Origin: Sphingobacteriaceae bacterium
GTDB lineage: Bacteria; Bacteroidota; Bacteroidia; Sphingobacteriales; Sphingobacteriaceae
Reading direction: 5' to 3'
DNA length: 64,000 nucleotides
Assembly: GCA_017745075.1 (NCBI GenBank)
Contig: JAGIAD010000009.1
Location: 1 to 64,000, forward strand
Shown here: positions 1 through 9,192 of the stretch, piece after piece
Layout: every line of letters begins with the position of its first letter
How positions within the stretch are numbered: position 1 is the stretch's first letter
The notes under the pieces: generated by a model
What the model was told of the DNA's origin: nothing
Database searches by the model: none
The model's input: the letters and a program-made list of their open reading frames with translations, nothing else
Made by a program: the position numbers and the translations under genes

Positions 1-73
1 CCGCATTCCAAATCCTAAATGAAATTTTTAGAGTTTAGGTTAACGGCTATGGTTAGAAACGAGCGCAAGCCCA

Positions 74-110
74 AATAAAAAAAGCAGCTACAAATTAATG
101 CAGCTGCTTT
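74..110 (-). terminator. Intrinsic terminator of the first DUF2723 gene
   Basis: Read on the minus strand, AAAGCAGCT and AGCTGCTTT (plus positions 102-110 and 81-89) form a 9-bp perfect stem with a 12-base loop, followed by a run of T. It lies just past the stop codon at 133. The first 70 bases of the window hold nothing else I can support. Confidence 0.85.
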
Positions 111-132
111 GTAATGTTTTCTGTTCCGCTTA

Positions 133-3100
133 TTATTGCGGGCCTGGCTGTGGAAAGAACATCGATAAACGACCTTCCAGGTTGTTGAATGTTTTCTGCA
201 GCTTCTCACTCAGTTTATCCTGACCTGCAGCTTTACTTGTTTTAACCATTCGGTCAAGATAGTATAAACCGGTTTGGATATTTTGCGATCCGGTTAAACC
301 TTTTGATTGTGAAATATCGGCCAGGTAGTTTAACTCCTTACTGATATAATCGCCTGATTTGTCGAAAATATCATTGGCCCTTGCCGTTTCATCCAGTTTA
401 TATAAATTTTCGGCCATGTAGAACTTCACCACAACCGTGCGTATGCCGAAGAATTTTTCAGTTGGCATTACCGCAAAATATTTGTCTACTACTTTTTTAG
501 CTTCATCAATTTTACCTTCTTTAATCAGGCTGCTTGTTAAACTGCTGAAAATATTGGTAAAAATGAAAGTATCATCTGAAGACTGCGGATCTAAATATTT
601 AGCGGTTTTCATGTTACCCCACTTAAATTTAGTCATCACATTATTGTAAAGTACAGGCGTATTTAACTGCTCTGGTTTATCATCAGATGCTGTGGTATCA
701 GCTTTAAGCGGCAATAAACGCAAAGCCAAACCTTCACTGTACAAATATTTATCTAAACCGTTATATTGATCTGAAGGCACTGTAGAGGCGAAATAGATCG
801 GGCGTTTCCAGTTGTTATGCGCAAGGATATCAAACATGGCTAAAGTACCTTTGGTTACATAACCCTTGTTAAATTTCCAATCCATTTCTGTGGCAATTTT
901 CGCAGCATCTGCGGCCGGAACAGTTCCTGTACTGATTACCTGCTGCGGATCAACCGTAATTTTTAAGTTCTTGGTAGGTAAAAAGTTAGATTTCGACCCA
1001 TCCTGCATTGGTACTTTATCGCCATCATCGTTTGATAACAATAAGTCGACCACATTTTTTAACTCAACATTACCTGCAAGCTTATAGTCATCATAAGGCA
1101 TTACATCACGCACGCCCTGTACATATTGTTCAGGTTTCATGGTAATTGGCAATGGTGCCGATTCATTTTGTTTCTGGCGTAAACCGTTAATGTACCAATC
1201 GGTATCGAATAAACTCAGGTTTACAATACGCACATCAGGACGTACATTCTCTACTTCCTGGATGTACCAAAGCGGATAGGTATCGTTATCGCCGTACGTA
1301 AACAAAATAGCGTTAGGTGCGCACGATTGCAGGTAATCCAAAGCAATATCATGCGGAACCAGTTTGGTAGAGCGGTCGTGATCATCCCATCCCTGTTCTG
1401 CCATAATTACGGGTGCAGCCAGTAAACCAATCACTGTTGCACCAATGGCTCCGGCAGTTGGGGTTAATTTTTTAAACAGCCATTCTTGCAGGGCCAGAGC
1501 GCCCAGCCCTATCCATATGGCAGAGGCATAAAAAGATCCTACATAGGCATAATCCCTCTCGCGCGGCTCCAAAGGCTTTTGATTGAGGTATAATACAATC
1601 GCAATACCTGTAAAGAAGAAAAGCAAAGCCACCACACCAGCATCTTTTTGGTTACGTTTAAAGTGCCAAAGCGCACCGATTATTCCCATAATCAACGGTA
1701 AAAAGAAGAAACGGTTATATGCTTTATTGTCAACAGTTGATGGCGGTAAATGACTTTGATCACCACGCAGCCAGCTGTCAATTGGTTTAATACCACTGAT
1801 CCATTCACCTTCAAATCCGCTGCCCTGACCTTGCTCATCATTCTGGCGGCCAACAAAGTTCCAGAAGAAATAACGCATATACATGTAACCGATCTGGTAA
1901 CTCGCTAAAAAGCCGACATTATCAACCAGGTTAGGGTTTTTTGAGTCGTCTAAGTGCATCCATTCTTTGTAAAAGCTTGCATGTCTGGCATCGTCGCTAT
2001 ACATACGCGGCAATAAGGTGTTGTTATTGTATTCGTAATCGGTTTTTTTGCCCGCTACTTCATATTTGTCATTACCTTTTCTCCAGATGGTTTTACCTTC
2101 CGTTACGCCTGTTCTTTCAGAATTATAGTTAGGCCCGTATAATAATGGCCTATCGCCATACTGCTCACGGTTTAGATAGCTTAAAAAAGAGAAAGCATCT
2201 TTAGGTGCACTGTTATTTAAATTCGGATCGGCCTTTGCCCTGATGATGATCATCGAAAAAGAGGCATAACCGAATATGATCAGTACGGTAGAGATTAAAC
2301 CTAAATTTAATAATTTCTTTTGATGCCTGATCGAATAACGGATTCCCCAAACCAGGGCACCAATTAATAAAACTGCGAAGAATAAAACACCGGTTCCAAA
2401 ACCAAGGCCCAATGTATTCACAAAAAACAGATCGAAATAAGCGCCGAATGAAACCAGGTATTGGATAATACCATACTGGATTACCGCTAAGATCAGGATT
2501 CCTGCAATAAGTGTTTTGATAATTCCGGCGGTGGTTGCTTTATCAGTTCTTTTAAAATAATAAACAAAAGCGAGTGCTGGTATGGTTAATAAGTTTAATA
2601 AGTGGATACCGATTGATAAACCCATTATGTAAGCTATAAACAGTAACCAACGGTCGGCTCTTGGCTCATCTGCGTGTGCCTCCCATTTAAGGATAGCCCA
2701 AAAAACAATTGCAGTAAATAATGATGATTGTGCATAAACCTCCGATTCTACAGCCGAGAACCAAAAGCTATCAGAGAAAGTATAGGCCAAAGCACCAACA
2801 GCACCTGCTCCCATAATACCGATCAATTTTCCTGTTGTTAGTTCCTCACCGGCTTTTAGAACTGTTTTTTTAGCCAATGCCGTGATGGTCCAAAATAAGA
2901 ATAAGATAGTTGCCCCGCTCGAAACAGCCGAACCCACATTCATCCAGTAAGCGATTTTGGTTAAATCTCCGGCAGCAAAGATAGAGAAGAAACGTTGGAT
3001 CATTAAGAATAATGGGGCACCCGGTTGGTGAACAACCTGCATTCTAAATGCTGACGCGATAAATTCACCGCAATCCCAAAAGCTGGCAGAAGGCTCAAGG

Positions 3101-3174
3101 GTTAAAACATAAGTGAGTGTAGCAATTAAAAAGCAGATCCAGCCTACTATATTATTAACTTTTGAATAATTCAT
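133..3174 (-). CDS. DUF2723 family multipass membrane protein (GT117/TMEM260-like)
   Basis: 1013 residues. The N-terminal half has about ten hydrophobic helices; the C-terminal part, after about residue 630, is mostly soluble and helical. The family signature SFWDCGEF is at residues 31-38, followed by VVHQPGAPLF near 47-56, and FTYGDNDTYPLWY opens the soluble part. This is the DUF2723 family, placed in glycosyltransferase family GT117; the eukaryotic relative TMEM260 is a protein O-mannosyltransferase. A role in polyprenyl-sugar-dependent protein glycosylation at the inner membrane is therefore reasonable but is inference. The acidic residues of the WDCGE loop would be the candidate catalytic site. 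It is followed by its own terminator and preceded by a close paralogue on the same strand, separated by another terminator, so the two are probably transcribed separately. Confidence 0.9.
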   Translation of the reverse strand: MNYSKVNNIVGWICFLIATLTYVLTLEPSASFWDCGEFIASAFRMQVVHQPGAPLFLMIQRFFSIFAAGDLTKIAYWMNVGSAVSSGATILFLFWTITALAKKTVLKAGEELTTGKLIGIMGAGAVGALAYTFSDSFWFSAVESEVYAQSSLFTAIVFWAILKWEAHADEPRADRWLLFIAYIMGLSIGIHLLNLLTIPALAFVYYFKRTDKATTAGIIKTLIAGILILAVIQYGIIQYLVSFGAYFDLFFVNTLGLGFGTGVLFFAVLLIGALVWGIRYSIRHQKKLLNLGLISTVLIIFGYASFSMIIIRAKADPNLNNSAPKDAFSFLSYLNREQYGDRPLLYGPNYNSERTGVTEGKTIWRKGNDKYEVAGKKTDYEYNNNTLLPRMYSDDARHASFYKEWMHLDDSKNPNLVDNVGFLASYQIGYMYMRYFFWNFVGRQNDEQGQGSGFEGEWISGIKPIDSWLRGDQSHLPPSTVDNKAYNRFFFLPLIMGIIGALWHFKRNQKDAGVVALLFFFTGIAIVLYLNQKPLEPRERDYAYVGSFYASAIWIGLGALALQEWLFKKLTPTAGAIGATVIGLLAAPVIMAEQGWDDHDRSTKLVPHDIALDYLQSCAPNAILFTYGDNDTYPLWYIQEVENVRPDVRIVNLSLFDTDWYINGLRQKQNESAPLPITMKPEQYVQGVRDVMPYDDYKLAGNVELKNVVDLLLSNDDGDKVPMQDGSKSNFLPTKNLKITVDPQQVISTGTVPAADAAKIATEMDWKFNKGYVTKGTLAMFDILAHNNWKRPIYFASTVPSDQYNGLDKYLYSEGLALRLLPLKADTTASDDKPEQLNTPVLYNNVMTKFKWGNMKTAKYLDPQSSDDTFIFTNIFSSLTSSLIKEGKIDEAKKVVDKYFAVMPTEKFFGIRTVVVKFYMAENLYKLDETARANDIFDKSGDYISKELNYLADISQSKGLTGSQNIQTGLYYLDRMVKTSKAAGQDKLSEKLQKTFNNLEGRLSMFFPQPGPQ

Positions 3175-3333
3175 CGGTTTGTTTATAATGATATTAAAAA
3201 TTGTTTTTATATAAAAATGCTGCCGAAATTAACTATTCTAGTCGACAAAACAGGTAATTTTTTGGATTCATTTAACAATTTTTAACGGCCTGAGCCTGTT
3301 CACATCGAGGTTTATAATCTCTCTTAAAAGAAA

Positions 3334-3371
3334 AACCCATAAGCAGGAATGTTAAAAGCTGCCTATGGGTT
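3334..3371 (-). terminator. Intrinsic terminator after the second DUF2723 gene
   Basis: On the minus strand AACCCATA and TATGGGTT pair, the stem is extended by GCAG/CTGC after a small mismatch, and a T-rich stretch follows. It lies between the two paralogous genes and argues that each has its own transcript. Confidence 0.75.
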
Positions 3372-3392
3372 AAAATTTAAAATATTTTTATG

Positions 3393-6300
3393 TTAACCCG
3401 TTGCATAAGGGGTAAAACGGGCAATCAGATCGTTGTATTGTTTTTCGAGGCTTTTGCTTAGCCCATCTTGTTTAAATACACTGGTTAATTTTACCATCTG
3501 ACCTAAGTAGCCAAGGTAAAAACGTACATCCTGCTCTGCAGCCAGTTGGTTTTTACTCTCCGAAACATCGGCAAGATAACTCAGCTCCTTATTAACATAA
3601 TCGGCCGTTTTTTTGATCATTGCATTTGCTCGGCTCAGGTCGTTCAGGCGGTAAAGGCTTTCTGTAAAATAATAAGTGCTCATTACCTGGCGCATGCTGT
3701 AAAATTTATCCGGGATCACTTCCAGGAATTTATTAACCATTTTTTTGCTTTCTGCAACCTTACCCTGGTTAATCATGCCGTTTAAAGCGCTGTTAAACAT
3801 ATTCGAGATCCTGGTTACATCGTCAGACGATTGCCTGTCCAGATGATGCGCATTTTTGATGTTTCCATAAGCATAAACTTTCATCAGGTTATTGTATAAT
3901 GGCTTGATGTTGATGCGCTCGTAATCTTCAGTAATGGCCGTATCCGGTTTTAACGGCAGCAATCTTTTGTTCAGCCCTTCCGAATAAAGGTATTTGTTTA
4001 AACCAATATACTGTTCATCGGGCATGGCTCCTGTAAAGTAGATCGGACGTTCCCAATTGTTGTGCACCAAAATATCGAATAATGCTAAAGTGCCTTTGGT
4101 TACATAGTTTTGGTTAAAGCTCCATTCCATGCTGTTTGCAATTTTGCCTGCATCTTCTTTCGGTACCGTACCTGTATCTAAAACCTGTTGCGGACTTACC
4201 GCAAGTTTCAGGTTTTTGGTGGGTAATACATTATATTTTGTTCCGTCGTTCATGGTTACCTTGTCGGCATCGTTATCGGATAACAGCACATCCAAAATTT
4301 CTTTCAGTTCAATGTGCTGCGCAATTTTATAATCCTGGTAATACATAATATCACGGGTACCTTCAACATATTGTTCCGGTTTTAAGGTGATGGGCAAAGG
4401 GGCCGATTCGTTCTGTTTTTTCCGCATCCCGTCAATGTACCAGTCGGCGGTAAACAAACTTAGGTTTACCACCCGCACATCCGGGCGTATGTTTTCTACT
4501 TCCTGTGCATACCAAACCGGGTAGGTATCGTTATCGCCATAGGTAAACAGGATTGCATTGGGCGCGCATGATTTAAGATAATTGACAGACATATCCCTTG
4601 CATCGTGGCTATCAGAACGGTCATGGTCATCCCAGCCCTGGTTGGCCATGATAATCGGTGCGCAAAACATTGCTACAACCGATGCAAAAATACCTGCCCG
4701 TGCTGGTGTTAATTTTTTAAATACCCAATCTTTTAATCCAAATACACCTAAGCCAATCCAGATGGCAAAAGCATAAAATGAGCCTACGTAGGCATAATCC
4801 CTTTCGCGGGGCTCAACCGGTACCGAATTGAGGTACACCACTATGGCAATCCCGGTAAAAATAAATAACAGGCCGATAACGCCGGCATCTTTTTGGTTGC
4901 GTTTAAAATGCCAGACTGCACCGATAAGGCCGATGATTAAAGGCAAAAAGAAAAACCGGTTATAGGCTTTATTCTCGGTAACAGATGGAGGCAGGTTTTT
5001 TTGGCTGCCCAGTCTCATCGCGTCTACAGGTTTTATCCCGCTAAGCCAGGTGCCATCTGTGCCCCCAAACTGCCCATCTTCATTGTTTTTCCGGCCTGCA
5101 AAATTCCACATAAAATAACGCATGTACATCTGCCCAACCTGGAAAGAGAACATATATTCCAGGTTCTCTACTAGGGTTGGTTTATGTTGATCATCAAAAC
5201 CCATGTAATTTTTATAAAACCGCACATGCTCGGGTTTATCGCTGTACATGCGTGGCATTAAAGTTTTATCAGCAAAAACATAGGCTGATTTTGTTCCGGC
5301 TGGTTCGTACTTTTTATCACCCTTACGGAAAATTTTGCCTGTTTCCTTAATGTCGATTTTTTCTGAATTATAATTTTCTCCATAAAATAAAGGCCTGTCG
5401 CCATATTGGTCGCGGCCCAAATACCGCGACAATGAGAATACATTGTCTACGTTATAATTGTTGAGATTGGGTTTGGCCTGCGCCCTAATTACCAAAAGTG
5501 AAAAAGAGCTGTAACCAAATAAAAGCAGTACGGTAAATAATAAGATCAAGTTTAAAGCCCTCTTATTCTTCCGGATGGAGTAACGGATGCCGTAAACCAG
5601 GCTGCCAATTACTAAAACCGCAAAAAACAATATACCCGTGCCGAAACCCAGGTTTAAGGTATTAACAAAAAAGTAATCGAAACCTGCTGCAAACGATACG
5701 GTATACTGGATAATGCCAAACTGCACACTGGCCAATGCTGCAATGGCAATAAAAAATACTTTTACAATGCCCTGCCATTTTGGAGAGGGGTTCTTTTTAA
5801 AATAATAGACAAATATGAGTGCAGGAATGGTAAGCAGGTTTAAAATATGCACACCGATAGAAAGCCCCATAACATAGGCTACAAAAAGCAACCAGCGATC
5901 TGATTTAGGCTCATCAGCCTGCGACTCCCATTTCAGTATGCCCCAGAGCACCACAGCACTACAGAGCGAAGACATGGCATAAACCTCAGCCTCTACAGCC
6001 GAAAACCAGAAACTATCCGAAAAAGCATAAGCCAGGGCGCCAACCAAACCTGCGCCAATAATAGCTATGGTTTGTTGTTTCGTAATGCTTTCGCCCTTTT
6101 TAACGATGGTTTTCTTGGCCAAGGCCGTAATGGTCCAGAATAAAAATAAAATAGTGCCCGCACTTGCAAGCGCGGATGCAATATTCATGAAATAGGCTAC
6201 CTTGGTTTTATCGCCAAAAGCCAGTATAGAGAATATTCTTTGGATCATGGACACAATTGGTGCGCCGGGCTGGTGTACCACCTCCATTCTATAGGCCGAG

Positions 6301-6419
6301 GAGATGAATTCGCCACAGTCCCAAAAGCTTACGGATTGATCTAAAGTTAAAATGTAGGTAATTGCCGCAATGCAAAAGCAGAGCCAGCCCCCAATGGTGT
6401 TGATCCTGGTGTAATTCAT
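3393..6419 (-). CDS. DUF2723 family multipass membrane protein, tandem paralogue
   Basis: 1008 residues, collinear with and clearly homologous to its downstream neighbour over the full length: same SFWDCGEF at 31-38, same HQPGAP motif, same multi-helix N-terminal half and FTYGDNDTYPVWY in the soluble part. A recent or maintained tandem duplication is the simplest reading. All the motifs visible in the first copy are intact here, so neither copy looks like a pseudogene. As a GT117-type enzyme it would act at the inner membrane on exported proteins, with acceptor and sugar unknown. Differences between the copies are spread along the protein and not confined to one domain, which would fit different acceptor preferences (inference). 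Confidence 0.9.
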   Translation of the reverse strand: MNYTRINTIGGWLCFCIAAITYILTLDQSVSFWDCGEFISSAYRMEVVHQPGAPIVSMIQRIFSILAFGDKTKVAYFMNIASALASAGTILFLFWTITALAKKTIVKKGESITKQQTIAIIGAGLVGALAYAFSDSFWFSAVEAEVYAMSSLCSAVVLWGILKWESQADEPKSDRWLLFVAYVMGLSIGVHILNLLTIPALIFVYYFKKNPSPKWQGIVKVFFIAIAALASVQFGIIQYTVSFAAGFDYFFVNTLNLGFGTGILFFAVLVIGSLVYGIRYSIRKNKRALNLILLFTVLLLFGYSSFSLLVIRAQAKPNLNNYNVDNVFSLSRYLGRDQYGDRPLFYGENYNSEKIDIKETGKIFRKGDKKYEPAGTKSAYVFADKTLMPRMYSDKPEHVRFYKNYMGFDDQHKPTLVENLEYMFSFQVGQMYMRYFMWNFAGRKNNEDGQFGGTDGTWLSGIKPVDAMRLGSQKNLPPSVTENKAYNRFFFLPLIIGLIGAVWHFKRNQKDAGVIGLLFIFTGIAIVVYLNSVPVEPRERDYAYVGSFYAFAIWIGLGVFGLKDWVFKKLTPARAGIFASVVAMFCAPIIMANQGWDDHDRSDSHDARDMSVNYLKSCAPNAILFTYGDNDTYPVWYAQEVENIRPDVRVVNLSLFTADWYIDGMRKKQNESAPLPITLKPEQYVEGTRDIMYYQDYKIAQHIELKEILDVLLSDNDADKVTMNDGTKYNVLPTKNLKLAVSPQQVLDTGTVPKEDAGKIANSMEWSFNQNYVTKGTLALFDILVHNNWERPIYFTGAMPDEQYIGLNKYLYSEGLNKRLLPLKPDTAITEDYERINIKPLYNNLMKVYAYGNIKNAHHLDRQSSDDVTRISNMFNSALNGMINQGKVAESKKMVNKFLEVIPDKFYSMRQVMSTYYFTESLYRLNDLSRANAMIKKTADYVNKELSYLADVSESKNQLAAEQDVRFYLGYLGQMVKLTSVFKQDGLSKSLEKQYNDLIARFTPYATG

Positions 6420-6495
6420 AGTTTAATTTTTAGTCTTTGATAATAAATGATTTATGTGGTTCGCAGTGAAAAAAGTCGTAGAAAAAAATAAAATG

Positions 6496-6527
6496 TTGCA
6501 TCAGATGGGATCATTTTTTTATCTTTG
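6496..6527 (+). promoter_or_regulatory. Upstream Bacteroidota-type promoter before tRNA-Gln
   Basis: TTG at 6496-6498, 21 bases, then TAtcTTTG at 6520-6527. This matches the Bacteroidota sigma-A consensus. No open reading frame follows before the tRNA, so it looks like the first of two tandem promoters. Confidence 0.65.
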
Positions 6528-6580
6528 TAGCGCAGACAACGAACGGCAGGAAAGAAATTAAAAATATTTTAAAATCACTC

Positions 6581-6611
6581 TTGCATAATTAAAATAAGGT
6601 TCCTACATTTG
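6581..6611 (+). promoter_or_regulatory. Proximal promoter of tRNA-Gln
   Basis: TTG at 6581-6583, 20 bases, TAcaTTTG at 6604-6611. The mature tRNA starts at 6647, giving a 5' leader of about 30 bases for RNase P to remove. Confidence 0.75.
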
Positions 6612-6646
6612 CATTCCCTTTCGAGGAGAATATCCTTGATAAAAAT

Positions 6647-6717
6647 TGTCCGATAGTATAAGGGTAGTACAACGGTTTTTGGTACCGTTTGTCTTGGTTC
6701 GAATCCAGGTCGGACAA
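6647..6717 (+). tRNA. tRNA-Gln (anticodon UUG)
   Basis: The acceptor stem TGTCCGA (6647-6653) pairs with TCGGACA (6710-6716), with discriminator A at 6717. The anticodon stem ACGGT/ACCGT encloses the seven-base loop TTTTGGT with anticodon TTG. The T arm carries GGTTCGAATCC. No CCA is encoded, as is usual in this phylum. The gene stands alone, with its own promoters and terminator. Confidence 0.96.
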
Positions 6718-6730
6718 CGAAAATTTAATG

Positions 6731-6768
6731 TCGGATCATGTTTTAAACAGACATGATCCGATTTTTTT
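6731..6768 (+). terminator. tRNA-Gln terminator
   Basis: A perfect 10-bp stem TCGGATCATG (6731-6740) / CATGATCCGA (6752-6761) with an 11-base loop, followed by eight T. The first in-frame ATG of the prs reading frame (6753) lies inside the right arm, so that ATG is not the start of prs. Confidence 0.92.
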
Positions 6769-6791
6769 TAACCGTAAACTACACACGGACC

Positions 6792-7733
6792 ATGCCATTG
6801 CAGTTTAACCCGGTAAAACTTTTTTCCGGAACAGGTTCTAAGGGATTATCACTTAAGATTGCCGAACATTACGGCAAACCACTTGGTAGCGTAACCATCC
6901 ATAAATTTAGCGATGGCGAATTTCAGCCTTCTTTTGATGAGTCAGTTCGTGGTAGTGATGTTTTTCTGATCCAGTCTACCTATCAGCCCAGCGATAACTT
7001 AATGGAACTTTTGTTAATGATTGATGCTGCTAAAAGAGCATCAGCACATTACATTACAGCAGTGGTTCCTTATTATGGCCTGGCACGTCAGGATAGAAAA
7101 GATAAACCGCGTGTAGCAATCGGGGCCAAATTGGTAGCCAATTTATTAAAATCGGCAGGTATCCACCGCATCATGACGATGGATTTACATGCTGCACAGA
7201 TACAGGGTTTCTTCGATATCCCGGTTGATCACTTAGACGGATCGGTTATCTTTGTACCTTATATCAAAAGCTTAGGCTTAAAAAACTTAACCATTGCATC
7301 TCCCGATATGGGCGGTTCGTACAGGGCACGTACTTTTGCCAAGTTTTTTAATGCAGAAGTGATTATTTGCGATAAACGCCGTAAACGTGCCAACGAAATC
7401 GAATCGATGTCGATTATTGGTGATGTGCATGGGCAAGATGTGGTATTGATTGATGATATCTGCGATACTGCAGGAACCTTGTCAAAAGCCGCGGCTTTGA
7501 TTATGGAGAACGGTGCTGCCAGCGTAAGAGCGGTTTGTACGCATGCAGTATTATCAGGCAAAGCGGTAGAAACCGTAGAAAATTCAGTATTGACTGAACT
7601 GATAGTAACCGATACGATCCCGCTAAAACAGGAGAGTTCGAAAATAAGGGTGTTAAGCACCGCAAGTTTATTTGCAAGGGCAATTGCCAATGTAAATGAG
7701 CATGGATCGATTAGTGATCTGTTTAGAGTTTAG
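6792..7733 (+). CDS. prs: Ribose-phosphate pyrophosphokinase
   Basis: 313 residues from the ATG at 6792. Makes PRPP from ribose 5-phosphate and ATP in the cytosol, feeding purine, pyrimidine, histidine, tryptophan and NAD synthesis. Visible motifs are the N-terminal FSGTGSKGLS region, the SDGEFQP stretch, RQDRKDKPR in the ATP/metal region, and the PRPP-binding loop VVLIDDICDTAGT. The family is normally about 310-320 residues, which fits the start at 6792; the upstream ATG at 6753 falls in the tRNA terminator and would add a non-homologous 13-residue tail. The gap to rplY is 126 bases. The neighbours rplY and pth are a common arrangement in Bacteria, joining nucleotide supply with translation genes. 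Confidence 0.95.
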   Translation: MPLQFNPVKLFSGTGSKGLSLKIAEHYGKPLGSVTIHKFSDGEFQPSFDESVRGSDVFLIQSTYQPSDNLMELLLMIDAAKRASAHYITAVVPYYGLARQDRKDKPRVAIGAKLVANLLKSAGIHRIMTMDLHAAQIQGFFDIPVDHLDGSVIFVPYIKSLGLKNLTIASPDMGGSYRARTFAKFFNAEVIICDKRRKRANEIESMSIIGDVHGQDVVLIDDICDTAGTLSKAAALIMENGAASVRAVCTHAVLSGKAVETVENSVLTELIVTDTIPLKQESSKIRVLSTASLFARAIANVNEHGSISDLFRV

Positions 7734-7859
7734 CGATAAGCGTTGAACCGCCAAACGAAAAAAGAGTTTAAATTAAGGTGGAAGGTAGAGGGTTAAAGGC
7801 TTAAGGTCTTGCTACTCGTTACTTGATACTTACTAATAATAATTAAATAAATAAAAAAA

Positions 7860-8444
7860 ATGAAAACAATCGCAATTAGCGGTTCTCCAAGAGAGAACGT
7901 AGGGAAACGCGATGCCAAGGAACTTCGTTACGAAGGTAAAGTTCCGGCGGTATTGTACGGTGGAAAAGAGCAACAACACTTAGCTGTAGTTATTGCTGAT
8001 TTAAGAGATGTAATTTATACCCCGGAGGTTAACTTTGTTGAAATCAATGTTAACGGTGTTAAAACTAAAGCTATCGTAAAAGATACTCAGTTCCACCCAC
8101 TTACCGATGTATTATTACACATCGATTTTCTTCAGTTATTCGACGAGAAAGAAATCGTGATGGAAATCCCTGTAAAATTAACAGGAACTTCTCCAGGTGT
8201 TAAAATGGGGGGTAAATTGATCCAGAAATTACGTAAACTACGTGTTAAAGCGTTACCAGCTAACATGCCGCAAAACGTAGAAGTAAGCTTAGAGAAATTA
8301 GAAGTAGGTAGCTTGTTCCGTGTTCGTGACCTTAAAGGTGATAAATACGTAATCACTAACACTCCTGAAGATACTATCGTTTCTGTTGCAATGTCTAGAG
8401 CATTGAAACAAGCTGAAACTGAAGCTGCTAAAGGTAAAAAATAG
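7860..8444 (+). CDS. rplY: 50S ribosomal protein L25, general stress protein Ctc type
   Basis: 194 residues: an N-terminal 5S-rRNA-binding L25 domain (about 1-95) and a C-terminal beta-rich TL5/CTC domain (about 96-180) ending in a lysine-rich tail. This is the long CTC form, not the 94-residue enterobacterial L25. It binds 5S rRNA in the large subunit. It lies between prs and pth, a frequently conserved order. Codon use is strongly biased compared with neighbouring genes (many repeated GTA, GAA, AAA, TTA codons), in line with high expression. A strong hairpin terminator follows within 25 bases, so pth is transcribed separately. Confidence 0.95.
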   Translation: MKTIAISGSPRENVGKRDAKELRYEGKVPAVLYGGKEQQHLAVVIADLRDVIYTPEVNFVEINVNGVKTKAIVKDTQFHPLTDVLLHIDFLQLFDEKEIVMEIPVKLTGTSPGVKMGGKLIQKLRKLRVKALPANMPQNVEVSLEKLEVGSLFRVRDLKGDKYVITNTPEDTIVSVAMSRALKQAETEAAKGKK

Positions 8445-8467
8445 TACAAGGATCTCAAAGATTCTAA

Positions 8468-8503
8468 AAGCGGTAAGGAAGAAATTTCTTACCGCTTTTT
8501 TTT
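8468..8503 (+). terminator. rplY terminator
   Basis: AAGCGGTAAG (8468-8477) and CTTACCGCTT (8488-8497) form a perfect 10-bp stem with a ten-base loop, followed by eight T. Confidence 0.92.
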
Positions 8504-8618
8504 GGATGTGGGCTTAACCCGCTAATCGCCTAAGGCCAACCGCTACGCCCCCCCCGATTGTATCTGGACTTAGGGCTCAAGACTTCCGACTTCGGACTCC
8601 TGACTTCGGACTTTTTTT

Positions 8619-8626
8619 TATCTTTG
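8619..8626 (+). promoter_or_regulatory. TAnnTTTG -7 box of pth
   Basis: TAtcTTTG ends five bases before the pth ATG at 8632. No good -33 element is seen; the upstream DNA (8567-8611) is a low-complexity run of imperfect gactt/cggac units. The spacing places transcription start at or very near the start codon. Confidence 0.6.
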
Positions 8627-8631
8627 CACAT

Positions 8632-9192
8632 ATGAAATATCTTATAGTTGGCTTAGGGAATATCGGACCGGATTACGCACATACCAGGCATAATATTGGC
8701 TTTGATATTGCCGATGAACTGGTAAAAGGTTTAGGTGGCAGTTTCGATAATGTCCGCTTGGCGTATTATGCTGAAGTAGGGTTTAAAGGCAAAAAACTGC
8801 ATGTAATTAAGCCTACTACCTTTATGAACCTAAGCGGAAAGGCTGTTAACTATTGGATGAAGGAGCTGAAAATAGCCCCGGAAAATGTACTCGTTATCGT
8901 TGATGACCTGGCCTTGCCGTTGGGTAAACTCAGATTAAAACTGCAGGGCTCAAGCGCTGGCCATAACGGCTTAAAAAGTATAGAAGAAGTGTGTGGCGGA
9001 CAAAATTATGCACGTTTACGTTTCGGCATCGGTAACGATTACCCTAAAGGTCGCCAGGTAGACTTTGTGTTGGGTTTATTTGATAAAAACGAACAATTGG
9101 AACTACCGGCACTGATTGATAAAAGTGTAGAACTGATTAAAAGTTTTGTTACGGTTGGCCCCGCCCACACCATGACGGCTTTTAATAAGTAG
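8632..9192 (+). CDS. pth: Peptidyl-tRNA hydrolase
   Basis: 186 residues, the usual size for bacterial Pth. Cleaves the ester bond of peptidyl-tRNAs released by ribosome drop-off, recycling tRNA in the cytosol. Catalytic His20 sits in GLGNIGPDYAHTRHN, and Asn10 is in the same motif. Further family motifs are KPTTFMNLSGKAV, the VDDLALPLGKLRLK stretch and GSSAGHNGLKS. The -7 box lies five bases upstream of the start, so the transcript probably has little or no leader. It is followed by a 525-base repeat-rich spacer and faces the TPR gene convergently. Confidence 0.96.
   Translation: MKYLIVGLGNIGPDYAHTRHNIGFDIADELVKGLGGSFDNVRLAYYAEVGFKGKKLHVIKPTTFMNLSGKAVNYWMKELKIAPENVLVIVDDLALPLGKLRLKLQGSSAGHNGLKSIEEVCGGQNYARLRFGIGNDYPKGRQVDFVLGLFDKNEQLELPALIDKSVELIKSFVTVGPAHTMTAFNK

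Noticed and set aside
15..209. Minus-strand open frame at the left edge
   Set aside because: Overlaps the DUF2723 C-terminus and its terminator; composition does not look coding.
6753..6791. ATG at 6753 as the start of prs
   Set aside because: It lies inside the right arm of the tRNA-Gln terminator and would add a 13-residue tail not seen in Prs; the ATG at 6792 gives the normal length.
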